Origin: Chromatium okenii
GTDB taxonomy: Bacteria > Pseudomonadota > Gammaproteobacteria > Chromatiales > Chromatiaceae
Assembly: GCF_016583745.1 (NCBI RefSeq)
Contig: NZ_NRRQ01000009.1
Coordinates: 27,732-91,731 of the forward strand
Direction of reading: 5' to 3'
Length of the DNA: 64,000 nucleotides
Within the stretch, counting starts at the first letter, position 1. Every line of letters begins with the position of its first letter. The notes under the pieces were generated by a model. The model had not been told where the DNA came from, did not search any database, and worked only from the letters and a program-made list of their open reading frames with translations. Below are positions 29,120 through 37,190 of this stretch, in pieces. Both the position numbers and the translations under genes were made by a program.

Positions 29120-30111
29120 TGCTGATGATGACAGCCGCCCGGCTCGCGGCGTTCAGCCGCTACCGTCGCAAATTGCAATCCCAATCGCGCCAGCAATTCC
29201 CGATCTCGCGCTGCCGTCGCATTCGCCGCTGTCAATAAATGCTCGCCATAAAAAATCGAATTCGCGCCTGCAAAAAAACATAACGCCTGCAATTCGTCGC
29301 TCATTTCACTGCGTCCCGCCGCCAGTCGGATGTTTGATTGCGGCATGACCACGCGAGCGGCGGCGACCACGCGCACGAATTCAAACGGATCGAGCGCATC
29401 GCGTCCAAACAGCGGCGTGCCTTCAATTTGCACCAGCAAGTTAATCGGCACTGCTTCGGGATGCGCGGGCAAATTAGTGAGTTGGCGCAGCATCGACGCC
29501 CGATCTTGGCGCGATTCGCCCATGCCGAGAATGCCGCCGCTGCACGTTTTCAAGCCCACTTCGCGCACATGCTCCAGCGTGTCGAGCCGTTCCTGAAAGG
29601 TGCGGGTGGTGATGACCTGCGGATAAAACTCCGGCGAGGTGTCGAGATTGTGGTTATAAAAATCCAGCCCGGCGTCTTTCAAGCGTCGCGCCTGCGCTGC
29701 GGTCAGCATTCCCAAGGTAACGCAGGTTTCCAGCCCCAGCGCGTGAACGCCTGCAATCATGGCGATGACCTGTTCCAAATTGGTATCGGTCGGATTGCGC
29801 CACGCCGCGCCCATGCAAAACCGCGTTGCGCCCGCTGCCTGCGCGGTTCGCGCTGCGGCCAGCACAGCGTCCAGCGCCAGCATTCGTTCCGGCTGCAAAG
29901 TGGTGTGATGATGGGCACTTTGGGCGCAATAGCTGCAATCTTCCGCACAAGCGCCGGTTTTAATACTCAGCAAGGTGCTGACTTCAATCAGGTTGGGATC
30001 AAAATGCTGACGGTGAATGGTGTGGGCGCGAAACAGCAACTCATGCAACGGCAGTTCCAGCAGGGCAAGGATTTCGGCAAGCGTCCAATCGTGGCGAATG
30101 GTGGCGATCAT
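29116..30111 (-). CDS. bioB: Biotin synthase
   Basis: Radical-SAM enzyme inserting sulfur into dethiobiotin. The CxxxCxxC cluster motif is [12 protein letters not shown] at about residues 53-64, and the second family segments [25 protein letters not shown] and NIRLAAGR are present. Length 331 aa, standard. No other bio gene is adjacent. The short gap to comF (30112-30191) carries a decayed copy of the dispersed repeat. Confidence 0.96.
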   Translation of the reverse strand: MIATIRHDWTLAEILALLELPLHELLFRAHTIHRQHFDPNLIEVSTLLSIKTGACAEDCSYCAQSAHHHTTLQPERMLALDAVLAAARTAQAAGATRFCMGAAWRNPTDTNLEQVIAMIAGVHALGLETCVTLGMLTAAQARRLKDAGLDFYNHNLDTSPEFYPQVITTRTFQERLDTLEHVREVGLKTCSGGILGMGESRQDRASMLRQLTNLPAHPEAVPINLLVQIEGTPLFGRDALDPFEFVRVVAAARVVMPQSNIRLAAGRSEMSDELQALCFFAGANSIFYGEHLLTAANATAARDRELLARLGLQFATVAAERREPGGCHHQH

Positions 30112-30117
30112 GGGGCA

Positions 30118-30190
30118 GTTATCAGTGATTTAGTGGTCAGTTGGCTGTGAAATCTACACATCCGCCGTCGCCTGTCCAGTGCTAACTGCC
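30118..30190. repeat. Decayed copy of the dispersed repeat between bioB and comF
   Basis: GTTATCAGT...GGTCAGTTGGC at 30118-30145 resembles the left arm seen at 9017. AGTGCTAACTGCC at 30178-30190 resembles the right arm at 48519-48531, with the 10-mer GCTAACTGCC identical in both. The copy fills most of the divergent intergenic gap. Confidence 0.55.
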
Positions 30191-30191
30191 G

Positions 30192-30905
30192 ATGTCGGCG
30201 CTGTTATCCACATTATTTCCCGCCACCTGTATTTTGTGCGGCGCAGCGGGAGTCGGCGACCGCGATCTGTGCGCAGGCTGCGCCGTCGAGTTGCCGCACA
30301 ATCACCACGCCTGCGGGCGCTGCGCTCATCCCTTTGCCACCGCGGAACTGGCGGACACCTTGTGCGAGCACTGCCAGCGCCAGCCGCCGCCATTTCACCG
30401 CAGCCTCAGCGCGTTTCGCTACGCCGGGGCGGTGCCATTTCTCATCATCGGCGCGAAATTCAACGGTCAACTGACCTTCATCCGCCTGCTCGGTCAATGT
30501 CTCGCCGAGCGCGTGATTGCCGCAGCGCAACCGCTGCCGGAGGTGTTGATTCCGGTGCCGCTGCATCCGCAGCGCTTGCGCGAGCGCGGTTATAACCAAT
30601 CGCTCGAAATTGCCCGCGTGGTGGGGCGCGAGTTGCAGATTCCCGTGGATTATCAAAGCTGTGCGCGGGTGCTGGCGACCACGCCGCAAACGGAATTGTC
30701 GGCGCAAGCGCGGTTGCACAATGTGCGCGGAGCCTTTGCGCTGACGCGCCCGCCGCAGTGGTCGCGGGTGGCGCTGATTGATGACGTGATGACCACCGCC
30801 ACGACGGTGAGCGAATTGAGTCGGGTGCTGGCGCGGGCGGGAGTGGCGGAAATTGCGGTGTGGACGGTGGCGCGGGCTGGTCAGCAGTTGTCAGAATCTC
30901 GTTAG
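30192..30905 (+). CDS. comF: ComF family phosphoribosyltransferase-like protein
   Basis: 237 aa. An N-terminal four-cysteine zinc-finger-like region (CILC...CAGC...CGRC...CEHC) is followed by a PRTase fold ending in the PRPP-loop VALIDDVMTTATTV. ComF proteins work in natural transformation and DNA processing (GntX/ComFC). It is divergent from bioB, which is a common arrangement. The last codons (GQQLSESR) coincide with a sequence similar to the dispersed repeat, so the C-terminus may be an add-on. It overlaps the convergent methyltransferase by 4 bp. Confidence 0.9.
   Translation: MSALLSTLFPATCILCGAAGVGDRDLCAGCAVELPHNHHACGRCAHPFATAELADTLCEHCQRQPPPFHRSLSAFRYAGAVPFLIIGAKFNGQLTFIRLLGQCLAERVIAAAQPLPEVLIPVPLHPQRLRERGYNQSLEIARVVGRELQIPVDYQSCARVLATTPQTELSAQARLHNVRGAFALTRPPQWSRVALIDDVMTTATTVSELSRVLARAGVAEIAVWTVARAGQQLSESR
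30879..30894 (+). repeat. Partial dispersed repeat inside the comF 3' end
   Basis: GGTCAGCAGTTGTCAG resembles the GGCAGTTGTCAG half of the 9017-9039 arm. It lies in frame at the end of comF and at the border of the restriction-modification island. Confidence 0.4.
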
Positions 30906-31825
30906 AACAAACTATTTTGCTTAGATTCTGTTGTTGATTCGGCTTTTTCACCATATTTAACGTGTACAGCTTTTTTGAATACTTCTAATGTATTCTCGTG
31001 ATGACTTAAAAACCATTTGACATGATTTTTCAGATATTGCGCACGCACTTCTTCGTTCGTAAGATCATTAGGAACTCTCTCCATTCTTGGATCAACGCTA
31101 TCAAATCCATTCAACGGCTCTGCAAGCCGCGCCTTAGTTAATTCAATATAAGTGGGATTCAGTTCAAAACCAATCACATCTCGTTCAAGTTGTTGGCACA
31201 CTCGGAGCGTTGTTCCGCTTCCAGAAAATGGGTCGAGCACAGTGTCGCCCTGATTACTTGATGCAAGCACTATTCTTTCAATAATACCTTCCGGTTTTTG
31301 TGTTGGATGATCTTGTCGGTTCGGGTTTGAATAGTGGACGTGTGAAAACTGCCATACGTCACCTGGATTCGCACCCCTCATGTTATTTTTTTCACGATAA
31401 GATTTTTGAGGTACGCGCACGTCATCGAGGTTAAAAACAAAATCTTTGCTTTTATTAAATACGAGTATATCGTCATGTCGTGGTGAAAACCCTTTTGTTT
31501 TTCCTATGCCCTGCGTGTAATGCCAAACAACCCAACTGTTAAAATATAACTGTAGGTCACGATCCAAAATTCCATAGAGGTATGAAATAAACCGGACGCC
31601 CATGAAAACATAAATAGTTCCATGAGGTTTTAATACTCTTTTTGCTTGTGTAAGCCATAATTTAGTGAACGCCATATACTCATCAAAATCTTTAAAGTCA
31701 TGGTTATTACCGTAATCTTTACCAAGATTGTAAGGAGGATCAGCAACAATCAGGTCTACAGATTCATCACCAAGCGTTTTTAATTCTTCAAGCGCATCAC
31801 CACAGCGAAGATCAATTTTTGCCAT
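30902..31825 (-). CDS. Type II DNA adenine methyltransferase, HpaI-like, beta class
   Basis: N6-adenine methyltransferase of 307 aa. DPPY is at residues 29-32 and the SAM motif FSGSGTT at 200-206; that order marks the beta class. HPTQKP at 173-178 is also typical. I chose the ATG at 31825 because it overlaps the endonuclease stop by one base and opens MAKIDLRCGDALEEL; the longer frame reaches into the endonuclease gene. From memory, the endonuclease partner resembles R.HpaI, so the likely target is GTTAAC, protecting the host site. The gene is markedly AT-rich against comF, suggesting transfer. The C-terminal ~80 residues extend past the core methylase fold. Confidence 0.88.
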   Translation of the reverse strand: MAKIDLRCGDALEELKTLGDESVDLIVADPPYNLGKDYGNNHDFKDFDEYMAFTKLWLTQAKRVLKPHGTIYVFMGVRFISYLYGILDRDLQLYFNSWVVWHYTQGIGKTKGFSPRHDDILVFNKSKDFVFNLDDVRVPQKSYREKNNMRGANPGDVWQFSHVHYSNPNRQDHPTQKPEGIIERIVLASSNQGDTVLDPFSGSGTTLRVCQQLERDVIGFELNPTYIELTKARLAEPLNGFDSVDPRMERVPNDLTNEEVRAQYLKNHVKWFLSHHENTLEVFKKAVHVKYGEKAESTTESKQNSLF

Positions 31826-32592
31826 CACTTTATCCAACCATGTTGTGTTGCATATTCTAACCATTGATTAAATCCCTTCTTTGAAGAAAGAAATTTTTTA
31901 TCAAGCAATTGACAGAACTCCCAAGTAGTTCGCTCCTGAAGCGATACATAATGGATATCTCTTACTTGAATTTGCCCTGTTCCAAGAGCAGGATTATAAC
32001 TAATATCAGTGTCAGCGATATATTTAAGATCGTATGCGTTGAATTCTACAACTTCCATGACACCCATCATCATGTGACTACTTTCATCTTTGGAACTATA
32101 AACGCGATGTTTAACGGAAAGAATCACAAAAATGTAATCAGGGTCTTGAATATATGCAGTTCTTATTCTTGCAAAAGACGTAATGTTGGGGGATTTACCA
32201 CTTCCTTTTATATCTTTAGACGTAGCTTTCACATCCACATGACCAGTGACAACGGAATTTGTTTTTTTAGTTTTTTTGAACTGAAGAATGACATCAGCCA
32301 TGTTTAGCCGTTTTCCAGCCTCAACAGTGATAAGCTCATAGTTGTTTTCTTTATCTTCTAAACAGTTGGCAAATACCTCAAAAGCCCAAGCCTCTATGAA
32401 CGGACCAGCGATTTTATTCACATTCTCCATTGGGATTCCCAACTTGAGATTGGTGTTAATAATAATCTTGTTTTTACCTTTATCCATTGCACCTTGTATT
32501 ATTGACTCGATTGAGTTAATGATAAAATGTGAACATTCTTTGTAGTTATCTGATTCAATTGGTATTTTTAGATTTAGTTTGTCGTAGCTCAT
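31825..32592 (-). CDS. Type II restriction endonuclease, HpaI-like
   Basis: 255 aa. I recognise R.HpaI-type segments: NKIIINTNLKLGIP, NKIAGPFIEAWA, SGKSPNITSF and the C-terminal YNPALGTGQIQ-RDIHYVS. The PD-(D/E)xK-like active site is D100 with D120-V-K122 (HVDVKATS). Predicted to cut GTTAAC, leaving blunt ends, based on the HpaI resemblance, which is from memory. Upstream of, and overlapping, its methyltransferase, so one operon with the nuclease first. No C-protein regulator is present. AT-rich relative to flanking genes. Confidence 0.85.
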   Translation of the reverse strand: MSYDKLNLKIPIESDNYKECSHFIINSIESIIQGAMDKGKNKIIINTNLKLGIPMENVNKIAGPFIEAWAFEVFANCLEDKENNYELITVEAGKRLNMADVILQFKKTKKTNSVVTGHVDVKATSKDIKGSGKSPNITSFARIRTAYIQDPDYIFVILSVKHRVYSSKDESSHMMMGVMEVVEFNAYDLKYIADTDISYNPALGTGQIQVRDIHYVSLQERTTWEFCQLLDKKFLSSKKGFNQWLEYATQHGWIK

Positions 32593-32898
32593 TGCCTATT
32601 TCTCGCATTTTCGCATGATGAATGTGTTCACACCAATCTACTGCATCTTTTAAGTCGGTCGGAAAATAGGGCGTGATATATTTTATATCTCATTCACGAT
32701 GGTTTTACTTTTTACTCATTAACAGAGTTGAATTCTAGCTCTTTAACCACCCAACTTGTCAAGTCCTCAACGCAAAAAATTAAACGTTTAATTACAGCAT
32801 CTTGCGTTAGATCGCCTCATTTTAGCCTATATTTGAGCGTTTAATCATTCCCAAAGTGAGGTTATACTGAGATATAATTTCACAGCGGACATCATTTC
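32593..32898. promoter_or_regulatory. Divergent intergenic region with a 16-bp palindrome
   Basis: 306 bp between the endonuclease gene (leftward) and the antitoxin gene (rightward). It holds a perfect palindrome AATTAAACGTTTAATT at 32778-32793, and the half-site CGTTTAAT recurs at 32838-32845. A TATAAT -10-like box lies at 32873-32878, 20 bp before the antitoxin ATG; no clear -35 matches it. The palindrome could be an operator for the AbrB-type antitoxin or a regulator of the restriction operon. I see no gene in it. Confidence 0.45.
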
Positions 32899-33153
32899 AT
32901 GCACACCACTAATCTGCGCAAAGTCGGCGGTTCTGTCATGCTTGCCGTGCCGCCGACAATTCTCAATCTCCTGCATTTGCAAATCGGTACAACTTTGAGC
33001 CTCGCCATCGATCACGGGCGGTTAATAATTGAACCGCTGCACCCGGGTTATCGTTTGGATGATTTATTAGCGCAGTGTGATACCACTGCTGAGATGAGCA
33101 CCGAGGAAAAGGTTTGGTTGGAAAACAGCCCGATTGGTCGTGAATTACTGTAA
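32899..33153 (+). CDS. MazE/AbrB-type antitoxin
   Basis: 84-aa swapped-hairpin AbrB-fold DNA-binding protein: N-terminal TTNLRKVGGSVMLAVPPTILNLL is the MazE/ChpBI/PemI-type DNA-binding hairpin, and the C-terminal acidic region (EMSTEEKVWLENSPIGREL) is the part that normally wraps around MazF. Such antitoxins repress their own operon. Its stop overlaps the start of a broken toxin reading frame, so it is now an antitoxin without a full partner here. Confidence 0.85.
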   Translation: MHTTNLRKVGGSVMLAVPPTILNLLHLQIGTTLSLAIDHGRLIIEPLHPGYRLDDLLAQCDTTAEMSTEEKVWLENSPIGRELL

Positions 33154-33218
33154 TGAAACGTGATAATATTTATTTGGTCTCGCTTAATCCAACACTGCCA
33201 AAGAACAGCGGGATTTAA
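33153..33218 (+). pseudogene. Truncated MazF/PemK toxin gene
   Basis: The ATG overlaps the antitoxin stop (TAATG), the usual arrangement for mazEF. The 21 codons read MKRDNIYLVSLNPTLPKNSGI before a TAA. This matches the beginning of MazF/PemK proteins (MKRGDIYLV.L.P). The remaining ~90 codons with the active site are absent: no continuing frame downstream looks MazF-like before the next gene at 33248. The toxin is dead or the fragment is a relic. Confidence 0.7.
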
Positions 33219-33247
33219 GCGATACCAAAAAAGGCAAATTCAAACCC

Positions 33248-34468
33248 TCACGGTTGCGCAATCACATGTTCAATATCGCGCAATTTATCCAGATCGGTGT
33301 GATTTTCGAGATATTCCGCCAGTTGTAAAAAGTCCGTGCGCGGATAACTGCGCCCGGCCGTTTCACGGAACGCCAATTGCGGTTTAGAGCCTTCAATAAT
33401 GTGATAACCCCAATACAGCAACGACACGCTGTAGCGAATTTTTGCCGCATCAGGATGAATCAACTGACATTTAGGATCACTCGCCGCATATAAATCAATA
33501 TGCCGCTGCAAATGCTGCAATAACACTCCGTTGCGTTTTTCCGCATCCTTACTCACGTCATAACTGTTAATAATTGCAAACATCTCGGCATCAGCACTCA
33601 ACTGACGAATATGCTTAAAGGTGCGGGTAATCACGTCAGCATGTTTGGCAATGCCCAGCGGATTCAATGTGGTGGGAATAATGCAATAACTGAACTTTTC
33701 CACCAACTTCCGCGGATTCTCAGTTAAAACTGGCGAACAATCACAGATCACGATTTTCGTATCTTTATAATGATCTTCGTGCCATTGATCGTGATTCAAC
33801 ACTGTAATCGTTGCGCCTTGCTGCCCTTTACTTTTGGGCGGCACATATAACGACGCATCGCCTTCTTCATCGGTCGGGTCTTGTAAAAACAGCTTGCGCA
33901 AATTTTTATCAGGATCAAGATCAACCAAAATCACATCGTGTCCCATCAACGCAAAAGCACCCGCTAAATGCGCCGCAACGGTGGTTTTACCGACGCCACC
34001 TTTGCAAGTAAATACGCCGATATATTTTAACGGGCGCTGCGCATCCGTTGCCGCAAATAGCGTTGCAGCAGCCATGACCGCTTCTGCCTCGTGACTTTGC
34101 GGATAATTCCAAATCACGGTTCCGTTGTGATAAGTCCCTAAACAAAGATTCGCCGGGCGTTCGCTTTCAACATGGGTGAGAGCGGATTGGCTAAATCCAT
34201 TTGCAGAAATAAACCAACCCGAATGAAACTGATCTGCCAGCGGTAATTCCAAATACTCTAGGAATTTTTGCACCTGCGCGATGCTGCATTTTGCTTTATG
34301 GTTTTTCACCTGCACCGCAATCCGTTGGGTATCTTTTTTTAACTCAATGTCATACCCTTTGGTATTCGCTGGCGGCATGATGACTTCATAGCCAGATTGC
34401 TGACACAGTAACCCGATAAACTTCTCAAAATCATCGGGGTTGTTTGGAGCCAAGGGATCGTCATTCAT
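33248..34468 (-). CDS. Mrr-type nuclease domain fused to ParA/MinD ATPase
   Basis: 406-aa two-domain protein. Residues about 10-125 match the Mrr_cat restriction-endonuclease fold: FEKFIGLLCQQSGYEV helix-strand, catalytic D40 in KGYDIEL and Q53-V-K55 (AVQVK). Residues about 147-400 are a ParA/MinD ATPase with deviant Walker A CKGGVGKTT (155-163), ILVDLDPDK (180-188) and Walker B IVICDCSPV (239-247). I know Mrr domains and ParA ATPases separately but not this fusion as a named system. It sits beside a restriction-modification pair and a toxin-antitoxin relic, so a defence role is likely but inferred. The fused ATPase could gate or position the nuclease. Confidence 0.8.
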   Translation of the reverse strand: MNDDPLAPNNPDDFEKFIGLLCQQSGYEVIMPPANTKGYDIELKKDTQRIAVQVKNHKAKCSIAQVQKFLEYLELPLADQFHSGWFISANGFSQSALTHVESERPANLCLGTYHNGTVIWNYPQSHEAEAVMAAATLFAATDAQRPLKYIGVFTCKGGVGKTTVAAHLAGAFALMGHDVILVDLDPDKNLRKLFLQDPTDEEGDASLYVPPKSKGQQGATITVLNHDQWHEDHYKDTKIVICDCSPVLTENPRKLVEKFSYCIIPTTLNPLGIAKHADVITRTFKHIRQLSADAEMFAIINSYDVSKDAEKRNGVLLQHLQRHIDLYAASDPKCQLIHPDAAKIRYSVSLLYWGYHIIEGSKPQLAFRETAGRSYPRTDFLQLAEYLENHTDLDKLRDIEHVIAQP

Positions 34469-34488
34469 GAATTGTCATCACTCCTATT

Positions 34489-35748
34489 TTATTCACTGAT
34501 TAACACAGATTGGTGATGTGCAGATTGTCGTTCCATCTGTTCAATCACCAGCGCCATCATCCGATAACCAACATGCACCAATTTACTATATGGCAAGAGC
34601 GCAAATAACGCGCTGACTCCGCCTAAATGCAGCGCCAATAATATCGCCATTGCTGCCGTTTCGCGCTCAATTAACAACGCTAATCCACTCACGGCAACCG
34701 TCATTAACACCAGCAATACCGTTCTATCGGCCGTTTGCGCCGAGCGCGTGGTTGGCGTGAGATCGCCGCGCCATTTCAACATCAGCAAGCCGCTGGTCGT
34801 GAGTACGATGCCAATGCCGCCGCTGGTTCCCAATAAAACCGGAATACTAACAACGGGATAAGGCGCACTCCAGCCCAGCGCGTGGTGATAAAACAACGCG
34901 GTCAGCGTTGCCGCAAAGCATAAACCAACGCCGATGAGCAGCCCTTGATGCAAGCGTCGGCGCAGGTGTGAAAATCGTTCGTCAACATCGTTGCAGCCGT
35001 GCCCGCCACCGCGCAAATTGCGCAATAAAACAACATCTTGCAGCGCCAGTCGCAGACTGCGCCACGTCACGACTGCGGTTTGTGGGCGCGTCAATTGCCA
35101 ATAACTCCGCCAACTGCGCGTCAATGCCAACAGCGACCAACTGAGCGGAATCACTGCTAAAACAATCATCACTGGCAGCGATACCACGCGATAAAACCCG
35201 CTTGCGTTTGTATTCGGTGCCAATAACCAAATTAATCCCAGCAGCAGTGCAATTGCGCCACCGGTTAGCAATAGCGCGGTGCGGGCGCTGTGACGCAATG
35301 CGCCCGCCAATGCTGATGGCCAAACGTGCAGCGCGTCGCTGTATTGGCGCATTTGCGTCAAGGTGCGCGGGACGTTGATATTAAATTGATGAGGCGGCGC
35401 ATATTGACAGGCATATAAACAATTGCGGCAGCCGTGACATAAATAAGCGAGATGCGCAAGATCAGCAGTTGTTAAGGCGGGACGACGTTGCGCAGCATCA
35501 AAAACATCACAAAATCCGTTGCAATAGCCGCAGATATTACACACATTGAGAACACGTCGCGCTTCAAATGGATTAAATTCACCCAACTCTTTTTTTTCAA
35601 AATACGGCTTTTGTGGTGTGCCTTTTTCTATTGAGAAGGGATTATTTTGTGGCGTTCCTTTTGCAACTGAAAAAGGAGTTTGAGGGTTATTTTTTTCAAC
35701 GGCAGTTTCTGATTTGATATGGTTTGTAACGTTAAACATTTTTGGCAT
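34489..35748 (-). CDS. tcuB: Tricarballylate utilisation Fe-S membrane protein
   Basis: 419 aa. Two 4Fe-4S clusters are predicted from C70-C73-C76-C80 and C104-C107-C110-C114 (CNICGYCNGFC, CHGCRNCLYAC). About six hydrophobic helices follow (residues ~140-400), as in TcuB/CitB, which reoxidises the flavin of TcuA and passes electrons to the membrane pool. It is downstream of tcuA with a 27-bp gap. Odd feature: residues 13-54 before the Fe-S domain contain a 12-residue repeat (TPFSVAKGTPQN, NPFSIEKGTPQK) that normal TcuB does not need. Confidence 0.9.
   Translation of the reverse strand: MPKMFNVTNHIKSETAVEKNNPQTPFSVAKGTPQNNPFSIEKGTPQKPYFEKKELGEFNPFEARRVLNVCNICGYCNGFCDVFDAAQRRPALTTADLAHLAYLCHGCRNCLYACQYAPPHQFNINVPRTLTQMRQYSDALHVWPSALAGALRHSARTALLLTGGAIALLLGLIWLLAPNTNASGFYRVVSLPVMIVLAVIPLSWSLLALTRSWRSYWQLTRPQTAVVTWRSLRLALQDVVLLRNLRGGGHGCNDVDERFSHLRRRLHQGLLIGVGLCFAATLTALFYHHALGWSAPYPVVSIPVLLGTSGGIGIVLTTSGLLMLKWRGDLTPTTRSAQTADRTVLLVLMTVAVSGLALLIERETAAMAILLALHLGGVSALFALLPYSKLVHVGYRMMALVIEQMERQSAHHQSVLISE
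35587..35712 (-). repeat. 36-bp period repeat in the tcuB 5' coding region
   Basis: Codons 13-54 hold about three 12-residue units: a degenerate one ending VEKNNPQ, then TPFSVAKGTPQN, then NPFSIEKGTPQK, with a partial fourth (PYFEKKE). At DNA level each unit carries CCTTTT...AAAAGG-like inverted repeats. Confidence 0.6.
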
Positions 35749-35775
35749 TTCTCCTGCTTAAAAATCTCCCTTTTT

Positions 35776-37149
35776 TCAAAGATGAGAATTTTGCTCACCC
35801 GCCAGCCGTCCACTCACGCAACTGATCGTCAGCGCCAGCCCCGACACATAACCGCTGCTGAAAATGTTGGGAGCCATCACCATTCCCGCCGCCCACACAT
35901 TTTCAAAACTGCTGCCATCGCGGCGCAGCACGCGCAGCTGCGTATCCACGCCAACGCCATGATAAGTAAAGGTTATCCCCGGTCGCATCGGATAAGCGGC
36001 AAACGGGCGCTCGCGCAGCGGCAGCGCGTAACGGGATTTCGGCGGTTCCAAGCCGACGGTGTGCCAATCCAGCGCCTGCGCCGCGTCCGCTGGCGGCTGC
36101 ACGGCGGCGTTATATGCCGCGACGGTTTCTCGCAGCGCCGGAACCGGAATCTTCAATTGCTGCGCCAGCACGGCTAAATCCGGCGCTCGCAGCGGCGGCA
36201 CCAGCGCCGGTGGTGCCTCGCGCAGTCCTTGCGCATCCAGCAGCAAATAACCCACCTGTCCGGGAAATTGCAGCAGCCGTTGCCCCCACCGCGCATAACG
36301 GGTTGACGCCGTATCGCCGCCCTCGTCGTAGCGCCGTTGCCCGTGCGCATCCACCACCAAACCGCGTGGCATACAGCGAATGCGCGTGACAATCCCGCCA
36401 TCATCCGCCGGTGAACGGGCATCAACTGCCACTAAATACGCCTGCGTCGGATCGCCAACCGCCTGAGCGCCCTGTTGCAGCAGCAGATTCAGCACCGCGC
36501 CATCGGCGTGAGGAATGCCGCGATTGACCACGCCCGCTGCGGCAGCGCCCCAGCGTTCGCGCCACCAGTTCCGATTCGCTTGCGCCCCGCCGCTGCACAC
36601 GATCACGCCCTGCGGCGTCACCGACCACGCTCCTGCGCCCCTGCCGACCTCAACGCGAATGACGCGCCCGTCTTCAAACTGCAATCCCGTGACGGCGCTG
36701 TCATACCGAATCATCACGCCGAGCGCAGCAGCGCGGGCATACAGCGCATTGATCATCGCCGTGCCACCGCCGCGCAAAAATGCAGTGCGGCGCGACGGCG
36801 GCACCCGTCCTTCCGTCACTGGCTGCAACTGCACTCCCGCGCCAGCCAGCCACTCCGTGAGCGTCGCAGATTCGTCCACCAACAACTGCCGCAGCGCCGG
36901 ATTGCTCGCCGTACCCGTCGCACGGTCGAGATCAGCGCGGAATTCGGCAGCGGAATAGGTGCCAAGTGAGAGCGGGGTGATGGTGTCGTGCGCGATGCGC
37001 AGATTGCGGGAGTGGCGCGTATTGCCGCCGCGTTGCCAGCGCGGAGCCTGTTCCAGCAGTAACACGGTCGCGCCGCGCTGACGGGCAGCGATGGCGGCGC
37101 ATAACGCCGCAGCACCGCCGCCGATGATGACTAACGGAGCCGGATTCAT
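35776..37149 (-). CDS. tcuA: FAD-dependent tricarballylate dehydrogenase
   Basis: 457 aa. Oxidises tricarballylate to cis-aconitate. N-terminal FAD motif IIGGGAAALCAAIAARQRG, the GGNTRHSRN segment and the C-terminal VWAAGMVMAPNIFSSGYVSG belong to the fumarate reductase/succinate dehydrogenase flavoprotein superfamily, TcuA branch. tcuB follows directly, but no tcuC transporter or tcuR regulator is seen. The gene is GC-rich compared with tcuB. Confidence 0.9.
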   Translation of the reverse strand: MNPAPLVIIGGGAAALCAAIAARQRGATVLLLEQAPRWQRGGNTRHSRNLRIAHDTITPLSLGTYSAAEFRADLDRATGTASNPALRQLLVDESATLTEWLAGAGVQLQPVTEGRVPPSRRTAFLRGGGTAMINALYARAAALGVMIRYDSAVTGLQFEDGRVIRVEVGRGAGAWSVTPQGVIVCSGGAQANRNWWRERWGAAAAGVVNRGIPHADGAVLNLLLQQGAQAVGDPTQAYLVAVDARSPADDGGIVTRIRCMPRGLVVDAHGQRRYDEGGDTASTRYARWGQRLLQFPGQVGYLLLDAQGLREAPPALVPPLRAPDLAVLAQQLKIPVPALRETVAAYNAAVQPPADAAQALDWHTVGLEPPKSRYALPLRERPFAAYPMRPGITFTYHGVGVDTQLRVLRRDGSSFENVWAAGMVMAPNIFSSGYVSGLALTISCVSGRLAGEQNSHL

Positions 37150-37190
37150 CAGGCGCGATCCTGTCGTGGTTTTAAGTGAAGCGGTTGATT

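Noticed and set aside
33160..33387. Possible remainder of the MazF toxin downstream of the stop
   Set aside because: The frame has no MazF-like motifs and mostly overlaps the Mrr-ParA gene on the other strand.
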